This document shows, in pieces, positions 19,268 to 27,659 of a DNA stretch of 36,310 nucleotides. The notes below the pieces were generated by a model, which did no database searches, was not told the origin of the DNA, and was given only the letters and a program-made list of their open reading frames with translations. This stretch comes from Hyphomicrobiales bacterium (GTDB taxonomy: Bacteria; Pseudomonadota; Alphaproteobacteria; Rhizobiales; Hyphomicrobiaceae). The position numbers were made by a program, and so were the translations under genes. The stretch lies in the NCBI GenBank assembly GCA_003963125.1, contig RXJK01000217.1, positions 12,446-48,755 on the forward strand. The letters are read 5' to 3'. Positions within the stretch are counted from its first letter, which is position 1; every line of letters starts with the position of its first letter.

Positions 19268-19295
19268 CCTCCCTGTGCTGCGCGGCACGGGGAGG
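19268..19295 (+). other. Intercistronic hairpin between nifK and nifE
   Basis: CCTCCCTGTGC (19268-19278) pairs with GCACGGGGAGG (19285-19295), 11 pairs with one G-T wobble, around loop TGCGCG. It lies 11 bp after the nifK stop. It may act as a partial terminator or 3' stabiliser that keeps nifHDK mRNA more abundant than nifEN mRNA. Confidence 0.65.
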
Positions 19296-19325
19296 GGCTC
19301 GAGGCAACCCCGGCGGAGAATCACG

Positions 19326-20831
19326 ATGGCCTTGCAGCAGAAGATCGCGGACGTCTTCAACGAGCCGGCCTGCGAGAAGAATCAGGCCAAGAGCGAGAAG
19401 GAGCGCAAGAAAGGCTGCTCCAAGCCGCTCACGCCCGGGGCTGCCGCCGGCGGCTGCGCGTTCGACGGCGCCAAGATCGCGCTGCAGCCGGTCACGGATG
19501 TTGCCCACCTCGTGCACGGTCCGCTGGCCTGCGAGGGCAACAGCTGGGACAACCGCGGCGCGGCCTCCTCGGGCGGCGATCTGTGGCGCACAAGCTTCAC
19601 GACCGACCTGACCGAGCTCGACATCGTGATGGGGCAGGGCGAGAAGAAGCTCTACCGCGCCATCAAGGACATCGTCGCGCGCTACGCGCCGCCGGCCGTG
19701 TTCGTCTATCAGACCTGCGTGACGGCCCTCATCGGCGACGACATCGACGCAGTGTGCAAGCATGCATCGGAAAAGCTCGGCACTCCGGTGGTGCCGGTCA
19801 ATGCGCCGGGCTTTGCGGGATCCAAGAACCTCGGCAACAAGCTCGCCGGCGAAGCGTTGATCGACCACGTGATCGGTACACACGAGCCGGACGATGCCGG
19901 ACCGACGGACATCAACGTGCTCGGCGAATTCAACCTGTCGGGCGAGTTCTGGCAGGTGAAGCCGCTGTTCGAGCGCCTCGGCATCCGCATCCGGGCGAGC
20001 GTGCCGGGCGACGCGCGCTATCAGGACATCGCCGGGGCCCATACGGCACGGGCCAACATGATGGTGTGCTCCACGGCGCTCATCAACCTCGCGCGAAAGA
20101 TTGAGGAACGCTGGGGTATCCCCTATTTCGAAGGCTCATTCTACGGCATTTCGGATACCTCCGATGCGCTGCGCCAGACCGCGCGCCTGTTGGTGGCACG
20201 CGGGGCACCGGTGGATCTCACCGAGCGGACGGAGGCGCTGATCGCCGAGGAGGAGGCCATTGCATGGGCGCGCCTTGAGCCTTACCGCGCGCGGCTCGAG
20301 GGCAAGCGCGTGCTGCTCAACACGGGCGGCGTGAAGTCGTGGTCGGTCGTCTCCGCGCTGCAGGAGATCGGCATGGAGATCGTCGGCACCTCCACCAAGA
20401 AATCGACCATCGAGGACAAGGAGCGCATCATCGCGCTCATCAAGGACGCCTCCCACATGTTCGACAGCATGGCGCCGCGCGATCTCTACGCGATGCTGGC
20501 CTCGGGCAAGGCCGACATCATGCTCTCCGGCGGGCGCACGCAGTTCATCGCGCTCAAGGCCAAGACAGCCTGGCTCGACATCAATCAGGAGCGGCACCAC
20601 CCGTACGCGGGCTATGACGGGATGGTGGAGATGGTGCGCCAGATCGATCGCGCGCTGTCGAACCCGGTCTGGGCCGCGGTGCGCGAGCCGGCACCCTGGG
20701 ATGCGGCTGGTGAGCTTCACGCGAAGAGCGCGCCGTCCCTCGCGCAGTCGGACGTCGAGACGGATCGAGGCTTCGCGCGCACGCGCAAGCGGTTCGCGAC
20801 GACAGGCGTCGACGAGATGGGCGAGTGTTGA
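19326..20831 (+). CDS. nifE: FeMo-cofactor assembly scaffold NifE
   Basis: A 501-residue NifD paralogue started at ATG 19326 ([16 protein letters not shown]). It has the NifE signature [19 protein letters not shown], the cluster ligand regions [15 protein letters not shown] and [12 protein letters not shown], and the late [14 protein letters not shown]. With NifN it forms the scaffold on which NifB-co receives Mo and homocitrate to become FeMo-co. A Cys residue (DEMGEC) ends the chain. It is followed by nifN after only 8 bp. Confidence 0.97.
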   Translation: MALQQKIADVFNEPACEKNQAKSEKERKKGCSKPLTPGAAAGGCAFDGAKIALQPVTDVAHLVHGPLACEGNSWDNRGAASSGGDLWRTSFTTDLTELDIVMGQGEKKLYRAIKDIVARYAPPAVFVYQTCVTALIGDDIDAVCKHASEKLGTPVVPVNAPGFAGSKNLGNKLAGEALIDHVIGTHEPDDAGPTDINVLGEFNLSGEFWQVKPLFERLGIRIRASVPGDARYQDIAGAHTARANMMVCSTALINLARKIEERWGIPYFEGSFYGISDTSDALRQTARLLVARGAPVDLTERTEALIAEEEAIAWARLEPYRARLEGKRVLLNTGGVKSWSVVSALQEIGMEIVGTSTKKSTIEDKERIIALIKDASHMFDSMAPRDLYAMLASGKADIMLSGGRTQFIALKAKTAWLDINQERHHPYAGYDGMVEMVRQIDRALSNPVWAAVREPAPWDAAGELHAKSAPSLAQSDVETDRGFARTRKRFATTGVDEMGEC

Positions 20832-20839
20832 GGCCGGCC

Positions 20840-22231
20840 ATGACCCTTGTCACGCAGAACACCAAGCCCGTCTCGGTCAACCCGCTGAAATCCTCGCAGC
20901 CGCTCGGCGCGGCGTTCGCCTATCTCGGTATCGAGGGCTCTGTTCCCCTGTTTCACGGGAGCCAGGGCTGCACCTCGTTTGCGCTGGTGCTGTTCGTGCG
21001 CCACTTCAAGGAAACGATCCCGCTGCAGACCACGGCGATGGACGAGGTGCAGACGGTGCTCGGCGGCGCGGAGAACCTGGAGGAGGCGATCCTCAACCTG
21101 AAATCGCGCACCAAGGCAAAATTCATCGGCGTCGCCACCACGGCGCTGGTCGAGACGCGCGGGGAGGACATCGTCGGGGAAGTGGCGAGCATCCGCCAGC
21201 GGCGCGCGCAGGATCTCGAGGGCACGACGATCGCCGTCGCGCAGACGCCCGATTTCGACGGCGCGATCGAGGAGGGGTGGCGGAAGGCGGTCTCGGCGAC
21301 GCTCGACGTGCTGGCGGAGCCGCGCGGGAGCCAGGCGGTGATTCCGAACCGCATCAACATCCTTGCCGCCTCGCACATGACCGTCGCCGACGTCGAGCTG
21401 TTGCGGGATACGGTCGCAGCCTTTGGCCTCGAGGCAACGATCCTTCCCGATATTTCCGGCGCTCTCGACGGCACCGTGCCGGAGCGCTGGGTGCCTACAA
21501 CTTATGGCGGCACGCCCGTCGAGGCCATCCGCGCCATGCCGCGCGCCGCCTGCACCATCGCCATCGGTGAGCATATGCGCGAGCCGGGTCGCCGCCTCGC
21601 CAAGCTCGGCGGCATGCCACTGGTGGTGTTCGACACGCTGACCGGCTTGAAGAGCGTCGACCGGCTGATGACGCTGCTCGCGGAGATCTCGGGACGGCCC
21701 GTGCCCGCCGGCATCCGCCGTCGCCGCAACCAGCTGACCGACGCCATGCTCGACGGGCATTTCCACTTCGGCGGCAAGCGTATCGCCATCGCGGCCGAGC
21801 CGGACCTGCTGTTCGCGCTATCCGGATTCTTCGCGGGCCTCGGCGCGGAGGTCGTCGCGGCCGTGACCACGACCGGTCATTCGGCCATCCTGGAGCGCGT
21901 GAGCGCGCCGACCGTGACGGTGGGCGACCTCGGTGATCTAGAAGATCTCGCGCGTGCGGTGGGCGTCGATCTCGTCGTCACGCACGCCCATGGCCGGCAG
22001 GCGGCCGAGCGCCTCGGCGTCCCGCTGATGCGGGTCGGCTTTCCGATCTTCGACCGGCTCGGCAGCCAGCACAAGCGCACCATCCTGTACGAAGGCACGC
22101 GCGATCTCATCTTCGAAGTGGCCAACATCTTCCAGGCCCAGCTGCATACACCAACGCCGGAGGATCTCGATCCATTCCTGCGGCGCGAGAGGGAGGAGCA
22201 TCATGACCGTTCGCCACCTGCGGCTCATTGA
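20840..22231 (+). CDS. nifN: FeMo-cofactor assembly scaffold NifN
   Basis: A 463-residue NifK paralogue, started at ATG 20840 (MTLVTQNTKPVSVNPLKSSQ). The NifN/NifK core LGAAFAYLGIEGSVPLFHGS, followed by QGCTSFALVLFVRHFKE, is present, as is the TTALVETRGEDI segment. The C-terminal FPIFDRLGSQHKRTILYEG matches NifN rather than NifK. The length fits NifN and is shorter than NifK. It forms the NifE2N2 complex. Its end overlaps nifX by 29 bp. Confidence 0.96.
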   Translation: MTLVTQNTKPVSVNPLKSSQPLGAAFAYLGIEGSVPLFHGSQGCTSFALVLFVRHFKETIPLQTTAMDEVQTVLGGAENLEEAILNLKSRTKAKFIGVATTALVETRGEDIVGEVASIRQRRAQDLEGTTIAVAQTPDFDGAIEEGWRKAVSATLDVLAEPRGSQAVIPNRINILAASHMTVADVELLRDTVAAFGLEATILPDISGALDGTVPERWVPTTYGGTPVEAIRAMPRAACTIAIGEHMREPGRRLAKLGGMPLVVFDTLTGLKSVDRLMTLLAEISGRPVPAGIRRRRNQLTDAMLDGHFHFGGKRIAIAAEPDLLFALSGFFAGLGAEVVAAVTTTGHSAILERVSAPTVTVGDLGDLEDLARAVGVDLVVTHAHGRQAAERLGVPLMRVGFPIFDRLGSQHKRTILYEGTRDLIFEVANIFQAQLHTPTPEDLDPFLRREREEHHDRSPPAAH

Positions 22232-22688
22232 GAAGCCGGGCGCCGAGGCCAGCCAGGCCCCTTCGCTGCGCATCGCCATCGCGACGCAGGACATGAAGGC
22301 GCTCAATGCGCACTTCGGTAGCGCGCGCAAGTTCGCCATCTACGACGTGAGCGCCGAGACCTGGAGCTTCGTCGAGGCGGTGGCCTTCGACTCCGTCTCG
22401 GCAGAAACGGGGCAGCACAAGGAAGACGGCGATGATCGCATTACGCCGAAGGTGGACGCGCTCGCTGGCGTCAAATTGCTGTTCGTGCGCGCCATCGGCG
22501 GGCCTGCGGCGGCGAAGGTTGTGCGCGCGGGCATCCATCCCATCAAGATCGCGGATCCGCAACCCATCGAAAGCGTCATCGAGCGCGTGCAGGGCATGCT
22601 CAAGACCAACCCGCCGCCCTGGCTGCGCAAGGTGCTGGCCGACGCCGGCCCGACGAAGAAAGCTTCATTTGCCGAGGAGAACGCCTGA
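22203..22688 (+). CDS. nifX: FeMo-co carrier protein NifX
   Basis: A 161-residue protein with a strong ribosome site (GGGAGGAG) inside the end of nifN. The NifX/NifB C-terminal domain fold is visible: [20 protein letters not shown], then KFAIYDVS and [20 protein letters not shown]. NifX binds NifB-co and the VK-cluster precursor and passes them between NifB and NifEN. It is one nucleotide away from the next gene, the NifX-associated protein, as in most nifENX operons. Confidence 0.95.
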   Translation: MTVRHLRLIEKPGAEASQAPSLRIAIATQDMKALNAHFGSARKFAIYDVSAETWSFVEAVAFDSVSAETGQHKEDGDDRITPKVDALAGVKLLFVRAIGGPAAAKVVRAGIHPIKIADPQPIESVIERVQGMLKTNPPPWLRKVLADAGPTKKASFAEENA

Positions 22689-22689
22689 C

Positions 22690-23169
22690 ATGTCCGCCCC
22701 CGCATCCGCCCCCTTGGCCGCCGAGCGCTCGCTCAGCGAGGCCTCACCCTTCATCGCCACGCTGATCCGCTTGATCCGCGCGCAGGACACCTACGGCGCC
22801 TGGGAGGGCAAGCCCGATGCCGCGCTCATCGCGCCCTTCATCGTGACGAAGGAAGAGCGGCGGGCGATGCCCCTGATGGGTGATCCCGATCCCGATACGA
22901 TCGCGCGCGTCGAACTCTTCTACAACGCGGTGGCCTTGTCCATCGAGCGCGTCACGGGGCTTGTCGCGAGCCCGATGATGAAGCTGCATCACGAGGGCTT
23001 CGGCCGCGTGATCCTCACCATGGGCAAGCTCGTCGTGCTGTCCAAGCATCTGCGCGACGTGCATCGTTTCGGCTTCGACAGCCTGGAGAAGCTGGCTGCC
23101 GAGGGCGAGAAGCTGGTCGTTGCCGCCGTCGAGACCATCAATACGTACCCGGAAGTCGCGAAGGTCTGA
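22690..23169 (+). CDS. NifX-associated protein (DUF269)
   Basis: A 159-residue protein started at ATG 22690. It matches the DUF269 or NifX-associated family: [20 protein letters not shown], then [20 protein letters not shown] and [14 protein letters not shown]. The family is restricted to diazotrophs and always lies by nifX. Its biochemical role is not established, but genetic context points to FeMo-co traffic or Mo handling. The gene starts one base after nifX and is followed by the DUF683 gene after 31 bp. Confidence 0.93.
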   Translation: MSAPASAPLAAERSLSEASPFIATLIRLIRAQDTYGAWEGKPDAALIAPFIVTKEERRAMPLMGDPDPDTIARVELFYNAVALSIERVTGLVASPMMKLHHEGFGRVILTMGKLVVLSKHLRDVHRFGFDSLEKLAAEGEKLVVAAVETINTYPEVAKV

Positions 23170-23200
23170 GGCGATCCGACGAGAGCAGGAGAGCGATCCC

Positions 23201-23407
23201 ATGTCCGACATCGACACGCTGAAAGCCGAGATCAAGAAGCTGTCCGCCCGCGCGACGACGGCGAAGATGAACCTGCACGACCTGTCCGAGGAACTGCCGG
23301 TCAACTGGCAGAGCATCATAGGCACGGCTCAGCAGGCGCACGATGCCTACGCCGCGCTGGAGAAGGCGCGGGCCGACCTCAAGACACTCGAAGCTGCAGC
23401 CCATTGA
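23201..23407 (+). CDS. CCE_0567-type small metalloprotein (DUF683)
   Basis: A 68-residue helical protein started at ATG 23201 after AGGAGAG. It fits the DUF683 family in length and pattern: LKAEIKKLSARATTAKMNLH, then DLSEELPVNWQSI and AYAALEKARADLKTLE. The cyanobacterial member CCE_0567 has a two-helix structure and was reported to bind metal. It is likely an accessory metal-binding or scaffold protein in FeMo-co assembly; this is inferred from its constant position between nifX/DUF269 and fdxB. Confidence 0.9.
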   Translation: MSDIDTLKAEIKKLSARATTAKMNLHDLSEELPVNWQSIIGTAQQAHDAYAALEKARADLKTLEAAAH

Positions 23408-23414
23408 GGATGCC

Positions 23415-23732
23415 ATGACGACCTATGCCACGCGTGACGGCTCACCCTGGGTTCCCTCGTACCTGACGGCGATCGACGCCAAGACCTGCATCGGCTGCGG
23501 CCGCTGTTTCAAGGTTTGCTCCCGCGACGTAATGCACCTCTACGGCCTCAACGAGGACGGAGAAGTGCTGGGCAAGGTCACCGAGGACGACGACGATGAT
23601 TTCGACGGGGAGCTCAACCGCAAGATCATGGTGCTCGACAACGCAGGGGCCTGCATCGGCTGCGGCGCATGCAACCGTGTGTGCCCGAAGAATTGCCAGA
23701 CGCACGTGAAAGCCACGGATCTCGCGGCCTGA
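23415..23732 (+). CDS. fdxB: Nif-specific ferredoxin III FdxB
   Basis: A 105-residue 2[4Fe-4S] ferredoxin. The first motif is CIGCGRCFKVC (Cys25, 28, 31, 35) and the second CIGCGACNRVCPKNC (Cys80, 83, 86, 90, plus 94). Between them lies a 44-residue linker with an acidic run (EDDDDDFDGE) typical of ferredoxin III. It starts 7 bp after the DUF683 gene. Probable job: low-potential electrons for nitrogenase or for reductive steps in cofactor assembly, as known for the family. Confidence 0.94.
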   Translation: MTTYATRDGSPWVPSYLTAIDAKTCIGCGRCFKVCSRDVMHLYGLNEDGEVLGKVTEDDDDDFDGELNRKIMVLDNAGACIGCGACNRVCPKNCQTHVKATDLAA

Positions 23733-23742
23733 GGAGGCTCCC

Positions 23743-24360
23743 ATGCTCGACGCAGCGATCGCAGATAGCTCGGATACCGACATCCAGGGTTCATCGGAGC
23801 CGATCGACGTCGCCCGCATATTCGATCGCGGTATCGCGCTCTCGATCTTTGCCAAGGCCCTGGCGGAGCAGTCCGCCCGCGGCGGCAGCCTCAAAGGGCG
23901 CCTGGGACTGACGAGCGAGGAGTTTGCGACCTTCGCGCGCTACTGCGGCTGGGAGGGCGTAGAGCCCGAAATCGAGGCTTCGCATGTGCAGATGGCCGAT
24001 GAACAGGGTTGGGTTCGTGATCTCCTGCAACGCCACGCCGAGCCAGGATCCCCAATTGCCGCGCTTCTGGCGCCGATCGTTGCCCGCCGGGCCATGGAGG
24101 CCAACCATCTGTGGGAGGATCTGGGGCTCGACTGTCGTGGTTCGCTCACGCGGCTGATGCAGCGCCATTTCGGCGAGCTAGCGCGGCTCAACACGAACAA
24201 TATGCGCTGGAAACGGTTCCTCTACCGGCGCCTGTGCGAGGAGGAAGGTGTGTCGCACTGCACCTCGCCGACGTGCAGCATTTGTCCGGACGTGAACGAA
24301 TGCTTCGACGAGGGAAGCATCGAACGCAGCATTGCCGTGGGCAAGCAGGCCCCGCGATAG
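23743..24360 (+). CDS. nifQ: Molybdenum donor protein NifQ
   Basis: A 205-residue protein with the NifQ C-terminal cluster motif Cys173-X4-Cys178-X2-Cys181-X5-Cys187 (HCTSPTCSICPDVNECF). The core NHLWEDLGLDCRGSLTRLM followed by RHFGELARLNTNNMRWKRFLYRRLC is also typical. NifQ carries a Mo-Fe-S cluster and gives molybdenum to NifEN/NifH for FeMo-co. It starts 10 bp after fdxB and ends 10 bp before the Irr-like gene, so all are in one transcript. The extra 20 or so residues at the N-terminus show no motif. Confidence 0.94.
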   Translation: MLDAAIADSSDTDIQGSSEPIDVARIFDRGIALSIFAKALAEQSARGGSLKGRLGLTSEEFATFARYCGWEGVEPEIEASHVQMADEQGWVRDLLQRHAEPGSPIAALLAPIVARRAMEANHLWEDLGLDCRGSLTRLMQRHFGELARLNTNNMRWKRFLYRRLCEEEGVSHCTSPTCSICPDVNECFDEGSIERSIAVGKQAPR

Positions 24361-24370
24361 GAGACGCGCC

Positions 24371-24817
24371 ATGGAGATGGAGCACCAGAGCGGTCTGGAA
24401 GACCTCGAAGGCCTGAGCTGCCTCAAGGCGAAGCTCGGCGCGCTCGGGCTGCGTCCGACCACGCAGCGCCTGGTGCTCGGTTCGCTGCTGTTCTCCCGCG
24501 GTGACCGGCACGTCACGGCCTCGATGCTTTACGCGGAGGCGAACCGCGCCGGACATCAGTTCGCGCTCGCCACCATCTACAATGTGCTGAACTGCTTCCA
24601 GCAGCACGGGCTGTTGCGGCAGGTCGCCGTCGAGGGCGGCGAAGCGTTCTTCGATACCAATGTCTCCAACCACAACCATTTCTATGTCGAGCACGAGCGG
24701 CGCATGTTCGACATTCCCAACGGCACCTTGCGCGTCGAGGGCCTGCCGCCTCCGCCTGAGGGCATGATGGTGAGCCACGTGGACGTGGTCGTGCGCCTCG
24801 TACCGAAGCCGGCCTGA
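24371..24817 (+). CDS. Irr-like Fur-family regulator encoded in the nif operon
   Basis: A 148-residue protein started at ATG 24371 (MEMEHQSGLEDLEG). The Fur-type winged HTH reads LGLRPTTQRLVLGSLLFSRG, then HVTASMLYAEANRAG and FALATIYNVLNCFQQHGLLRQV. The Irr-type centre follows: EAFFDTNVSNHNHFYVEHE. The His-rich site is HNH in place of the HHH of Bradyrhizobium Irr, and there is no N-terminal Cys-Pro haem motif. Irr proteins control iron uptake and iron-using pathways in response to haem or iron. Ten bases after nifQ, it should be made only when nitrogenase is induced, so it may adjust iron supply to nitrogenase demand (inference). It is best called Irr-like, since it could be a divergent paralogue with another target set. 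Confidence 0.85.
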   Translation: MEMEHQSGLEDLEGLSCLKAKLGALGLRPTTQRLVLGSLLFSRGDRHVTASMLYAEANRAGHQFALATIYNVLNCFQQHGLLRQVAVEGGEAFFDTNVSNHNHFYVEHERRMFDIPNGTLRVEGLPPPPEGMMVSHVDVVVRLVPKPA

Positions 24818-24819
24818 TC

Positions 24820-24859
24820 AGGCGCCGTTCTCCCATCGATCGAAATCGGCACGGCGCCT
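24820..24859 (+). terminator. Hairpin after the irr-like gene, terminator-like
   Basis: AGGCGCCGT (24820-24828) pairs perfectly with ACGGCGCCT (24851-24859), with an inner CGAT/ATCG stem. There is no real T-run. It separates the nifH operon from the iscA promoter. Confidence 0.45.
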
Positions 24860-24913
24860 TGGCGCGCACCGCGTGCCGGATCATCGTCACGGGCCGAGTT
24901 GGTTTCCGCCCCG

Positions 24914-24946
24914 TGTCGGAAAGCCGACCTTGTCGCGCAGGCGACA
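24914..24946 (+). promoter_or_regulatory. NifA activator sites, iscA-nifUSV promoter
   Basis: A perfect TGT-N10-ACA occurs at 24931-24946. A near match TGT-N10-ACC at 24914-24929 lies 17 bp before it. The perfect site is centred about 80 bp before the expected transcription start. Confidence 0.78.
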
Positions 24947-24994
24947 AACCAGCGCCAATGGCGAATTCGTAGGTCACCCAGATACTTACCGCAG

Positions 24995-25010
24995 TGGCAC
25001 AGTCTTTGCT
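24995..25010 (+). promoter_or_regulatory. Sigma54 -24/-12 promoter of iscA-nifUSVPW
   Basis: TGGCACAGTCTTTGCT: GG and GC are 10 bp apart and nearly all consensus bases are present. The expected leader to the iscA-like ATG is about 30 nt. Confidence 0.9.
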
Positions 25011-25051
25011 GATCCATCGCTATCCGAAATTTCAGCGATGGAGTGTCATTG

Positions 25052-25372
25052 ATGATCGCGCTCACCGAAAACGCCATCACCGCCGTCAAGAAGGCGATCG
25101 CCAAGTCGGGCAAGGACGGGTCGGGCTTCCGCGTGATGATCGAGAACGGGGGCTGCGCGGGCTTCAAATACAAGATCGGGATCGATGCCGCGCCGCGTGA
25201 CGGCGATGCCGTCGTCGATGCAGACGGCGTGCGCGTGTTCGTCGATCCGCAATCGGCGCCGATGCTGAGCGGTGTCACCATCGATTTCGTCGAGGAGATG
25301 GGGCGCGCCGGCTTCTCCTTCCAGAATCCCAACGCGCAGAAGAAGTGCAACTGCGGCAAGTCGTTCTGCTGA
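25052..25372 (+). CDS. IscA/HesB-type Fe-S carrier of the nif region
   Basis: A 106-residue A-type carrier, started at ATG 25052 with GGAG 8 bp before; a GTG three codons earlier is possible. The three ligand cysteines of the family are Cys35 (NGGCAGFKY) and the C-terminal pair in CNCGKSFC (99 and 101), with an extra terminal Cys106. It receives Fe-S units from NifU/NifS and hands them on to apo-targets. As the first gene of the operon with nifU and nifS it is the nif-dedicated version (often named nifIscA or hesB). It ends 11 bp before nifU. Confidence 0.93.
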   Translation: MIALTENAITAVKKAIAKSGKDGSGFRVMIENGGCAGFKYKIGIDAAPRDGDAVVDADGVRVFVDPQSAPMLSGVTIDFVEEMGRAGFSFQNPNAQKKCNCGKSFC

Positions 25373-25383
25373 AGGGGGCGGAT

Positions 25384-26352
25384 ATGTGGGACTACACGGA
25401 CAAGGTCAAAGAGTACTTCTTCAACCCCCGCAACGCGGGGCTTCTGGAGGACGCGAACGCGGTTGGCGAGGTCGGCGCCATCGCGTGCGGTGACGCCCTG
25501 AAGCTGATGTTGAAGGTCGATCCCGGTACGGAGCGGATCGAGGACGCGAAATTCCAGACCTTCGGCTGCGGCTCGGCGATTGCCTCGTCGTCGGCGCTGA
25601 CGGAACTCGTCAAGGGCAAGACGCTCGATGAAGCCCTGAAGTTGACCAACGCGGATATCGCTGAGTTTCTCGGCGGTCTCCCCCCTGAGAAGATGCATTG
25701 CTCTGTGATGGGGTACGAAGCGCTGCAGGCCGCTGTCGCGAACTTCCGCGGCGAAGAGTGGAAGGACGACCACGAGGAAGGCGCGCTCATCTGCAAATGC
25801 TTCGGCGTCGACGAGCACATGCTGGAGACCGCCATCCGCGTGAACAAGCTGACCACGCTCGAGATGGTCACGTTCTACACCAAGGCCGGCGGAAGCTGCG
25901 CCACCTGCGTGGAAGGCATCGAGGGCGTGCTGGCGAAGACCAACGCCCAGATGGTCGAGGAAGGCCTCATCGCCAAAGACCAGGCCTTCGTGGCGGGCAA
26001 GGGTGAAGCGGGCAACGTGAAGCGCAAGCCGCAGGTGAAGCCGGCGGTCGAACTCTCGGACGACTTCATCCAGCTCGAAGTTTTCAACGACGAGATGCGG
26101 GCACCGCCGCCGAAGCTGACGATGGTGCAGAAGGTGAAGCTCGTCGAGGAGGCGATCGGAGAGATGCGGCCGACCCTCAAGCGCGACGGCGGCGACTGCG
26201 AGCTGATCGATATCGACGGCGACCGCGTGCTGGTGAAGCTGACGGGCGCCTGCTCGAACTGCCAGCTCTCCTCGCTGACGGTCTCCGGCATCCAGGAGCG
26301 TCTCGCCGCGAAAACGAAGCTGCCGCTGCGGGTGGTGCCGGTCGCAGCCTGA
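25384..26352 (+). CDS. nifU: Fe-S cluster scaffold NifU
   Basis: A 322-residue three-domain scaffold. The N-terminal IscU-like domain has Cys35, Cys62 and Cys106 for transient clusters. The central 2Fe-2S ferredoxin-like domain has Cys137, Cys139, Cys172 and Cys175 (ICKCFGVDE and [10 protein letters not shown]). A spacer and a C-terminal Nfu domain with CSNC (Cys290, 293) follow. This full-length form is the dedicated nitrogenase scaffold, loaded by NifS and feeding NifH and NifB. All cluster ligands are present. It is the second gene of the operon. Confidence 0.98.
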   Translation: MWDYTDKVKEYFFNPRNAGLLEDANAVGEVGAIACGDALKLMLKVDPGTERIEDAKFQTFGCGSAIASSSALTELVKGKTLDEALKLTNADIAEFLGGLPPEKMHCSVMGYEALQAAVANFRGEEWKDDHEEGALICKCFGVDEHMLETAIRVNKLTTLEMVTFYTKAGGSCATCVEGIEGVLAKTNAQMVEEGLIAKDQAFVAGKGEAGNVKRKPQVKPAVELSDDFIQLEVFNDEMRAPPPKLTMVQKVKLVEEAIGEMRPTLKRDGGDCELIDIDGDRVLVKLTGACSNCQLSSLTVSGIQERLAAKTKLPLRVVPVAA

Positions 26353-26407
26353 TCGCTGCACCGCCTTCCATCTCGCCTGTTCCCAGTCTCACATGAGGAC
26401 GAGCCCC

Positions 26408-27649
26408 ATGCCCGCAGCACAAACATCCCCAGCAGCTAGCCCAGCGCGGCCGGTCTATCTCGACAACAACGCCACGACGCGTGTCGATCCCGCCGTCGTC
26501 GAGGCCATGCTGCCCTATTTCACCGAGCAGTTCGGCAATCCTTCGTCGATGCACGCCTTCGGGGCCAAGGTCGGCGGCGCCATCAAGGACGCGCGTGGGC
26601 GCTTGCAACAGCTTCTGGGCGCCCAGCATGACCACGAGATCGTATTCACGTCGGGCGGCACAGAAAGCAACAACTCGGCGCTGCTTTCGGCGCTGGAAGC
26701 GCTGCCCGATCGCAACGAGATCGTGACCAGCGCGGTCGAGCATCCGGCGATCCTTGCGGTGTGCGAATATCTGGCGAAAACGCGGGGCGTGAAGGTCCAC
26801 GTGATAGGCGTCGACAAGGCCGGACGGCTCGACCTCGAGGCCTATCGCAAGGCGCTTTCCGACAAGGTCGCCATCGTCTCGCTGATGTGGGCGAACAACG
26901 AGACGGGCACGATCAACCCGATCCCCGAACTCGCCGAGATGGCAAAAGAGGCCGGAGCGCTGTTCCATACGGACGCGGTGCAGGCCGTCGGCAAGATCCC
27001 ACTCGACGTCAAGGCGACGGCGGTCGACATGCTGTCGCTGTCGGGCCACAAGTTCCATGGGCCCAAGGGGATCGGTGCGCTATACATCAAGCGTGGCGTG
27101 CGCTTCAAACCGCTGCTGAAGGGCGGACACCAGGAGCGCGGACGGCGCGCGGGAACGGAAAACACGCCCGGCATCATCGGACTCGGCAAGGCCTCCGAGA
27201 TCGCGCTCGCCCGGCTTGCGACGGATGCGCCGCGCGTGTCGCGCCTGCGTGACCGGCTCGAGAAGGGCCTGCTGCAGCGCATCGGGAATGCGTTCGTGAC
27301 GGGTGATCCCACGAGCAGGCTTCCCAATACGGCCAACGTCGCCTTCGAGTTCATCGAAGGCGAGGCCATCCTGCTGCTGCTCAACAGGGCTGGTATCGCG
27401 GCGTCTTCGGGTTCGGCCTGCACGTCAGGGTCGCTCGAACCGTCGCACGTGATGCGGGCCATGGACATTCCCTATACGGCCGCGCACGGGGCCATCCGCT
27501 TCTCCTTCAGCCACGAGAACACGGACGAGGACGTGGACCAGGTGCTGGCGGCGATGCCCGGCGTCATCGAGAAGCTGCGGGAGTTGTCGCCCTTCTGGAG
27601 CAAGCAGGCCGCGTCCGGAACGGCAGCCTTCAATCCCACCTATGCCTGA
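26408..27649 (+). CDS. nifS: Cysteine desulfurase NifS
   Basis: A 413-residue PLP enzyme. ATG 26408 is preferred because GAGGA lies 7 bp before it; an in-frame ATG 15 bp upstream has no such site. PLP binding is at SGHKFHGPKG (His214, Lys215), and the active-site Cys338 lies in SSGSACTSGSLEPSHVM, the group I loop pattern. It converts cysteine to alanine and a persulfide that supplies NifU with sulfur. The final codons overlap the upstream in-frame ATG of nifV, so both genes are coupled. NifP two genes later should supply the cysteine precursor. Confidence 0.97.
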   Translation: MPAAQTSPAASPARPVYLDNNATTRVDPAVVEAMLPYFTEQFGNPSSMHAFGAKVGGAIKDARGRLQQLLGAQHDHEIVFTSGGTESNNSALLSALEALPDRNEIVTSAVEHPAILAVCEYLAKTRGVKVHVIGVDKAGRLDLEAYRKALSDKVAIVSLMWANNETGTINPIPELAEMAKEAGALFHTDAVQAVGKIPLDVKATAVDMLSLSGHKFHGPKGIGALYIKRGVRFKPLLKGGHQERGRRAGTENTPGIIGLGKASEIALARLATDAPRVSRLRDRLEKGLLQRIGNAFVTGDPTSRLPNTANVAFEFIEGEAILLLLNRAGIAASSGSACTSGSLEPSHVMRAMDIPYTAAHGAIRFSFSHENTDEDVDQVLAAMPGVIEKLRELSPFWSKQAASGTAAFNPTYA

Positions 27650-27659
27650 GGAGCGACCG

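Noticed and set aside
17727..20042. Long (771-codon) open frame antisense to nifK and nifE
   Set aside because: It is a shadow frame caused by high GC at third codon positions; both underlying nif genes are certain. The same holds for the 620-codon frame antisense to nifH/nifD and the 559-codon one antisense to nifU.
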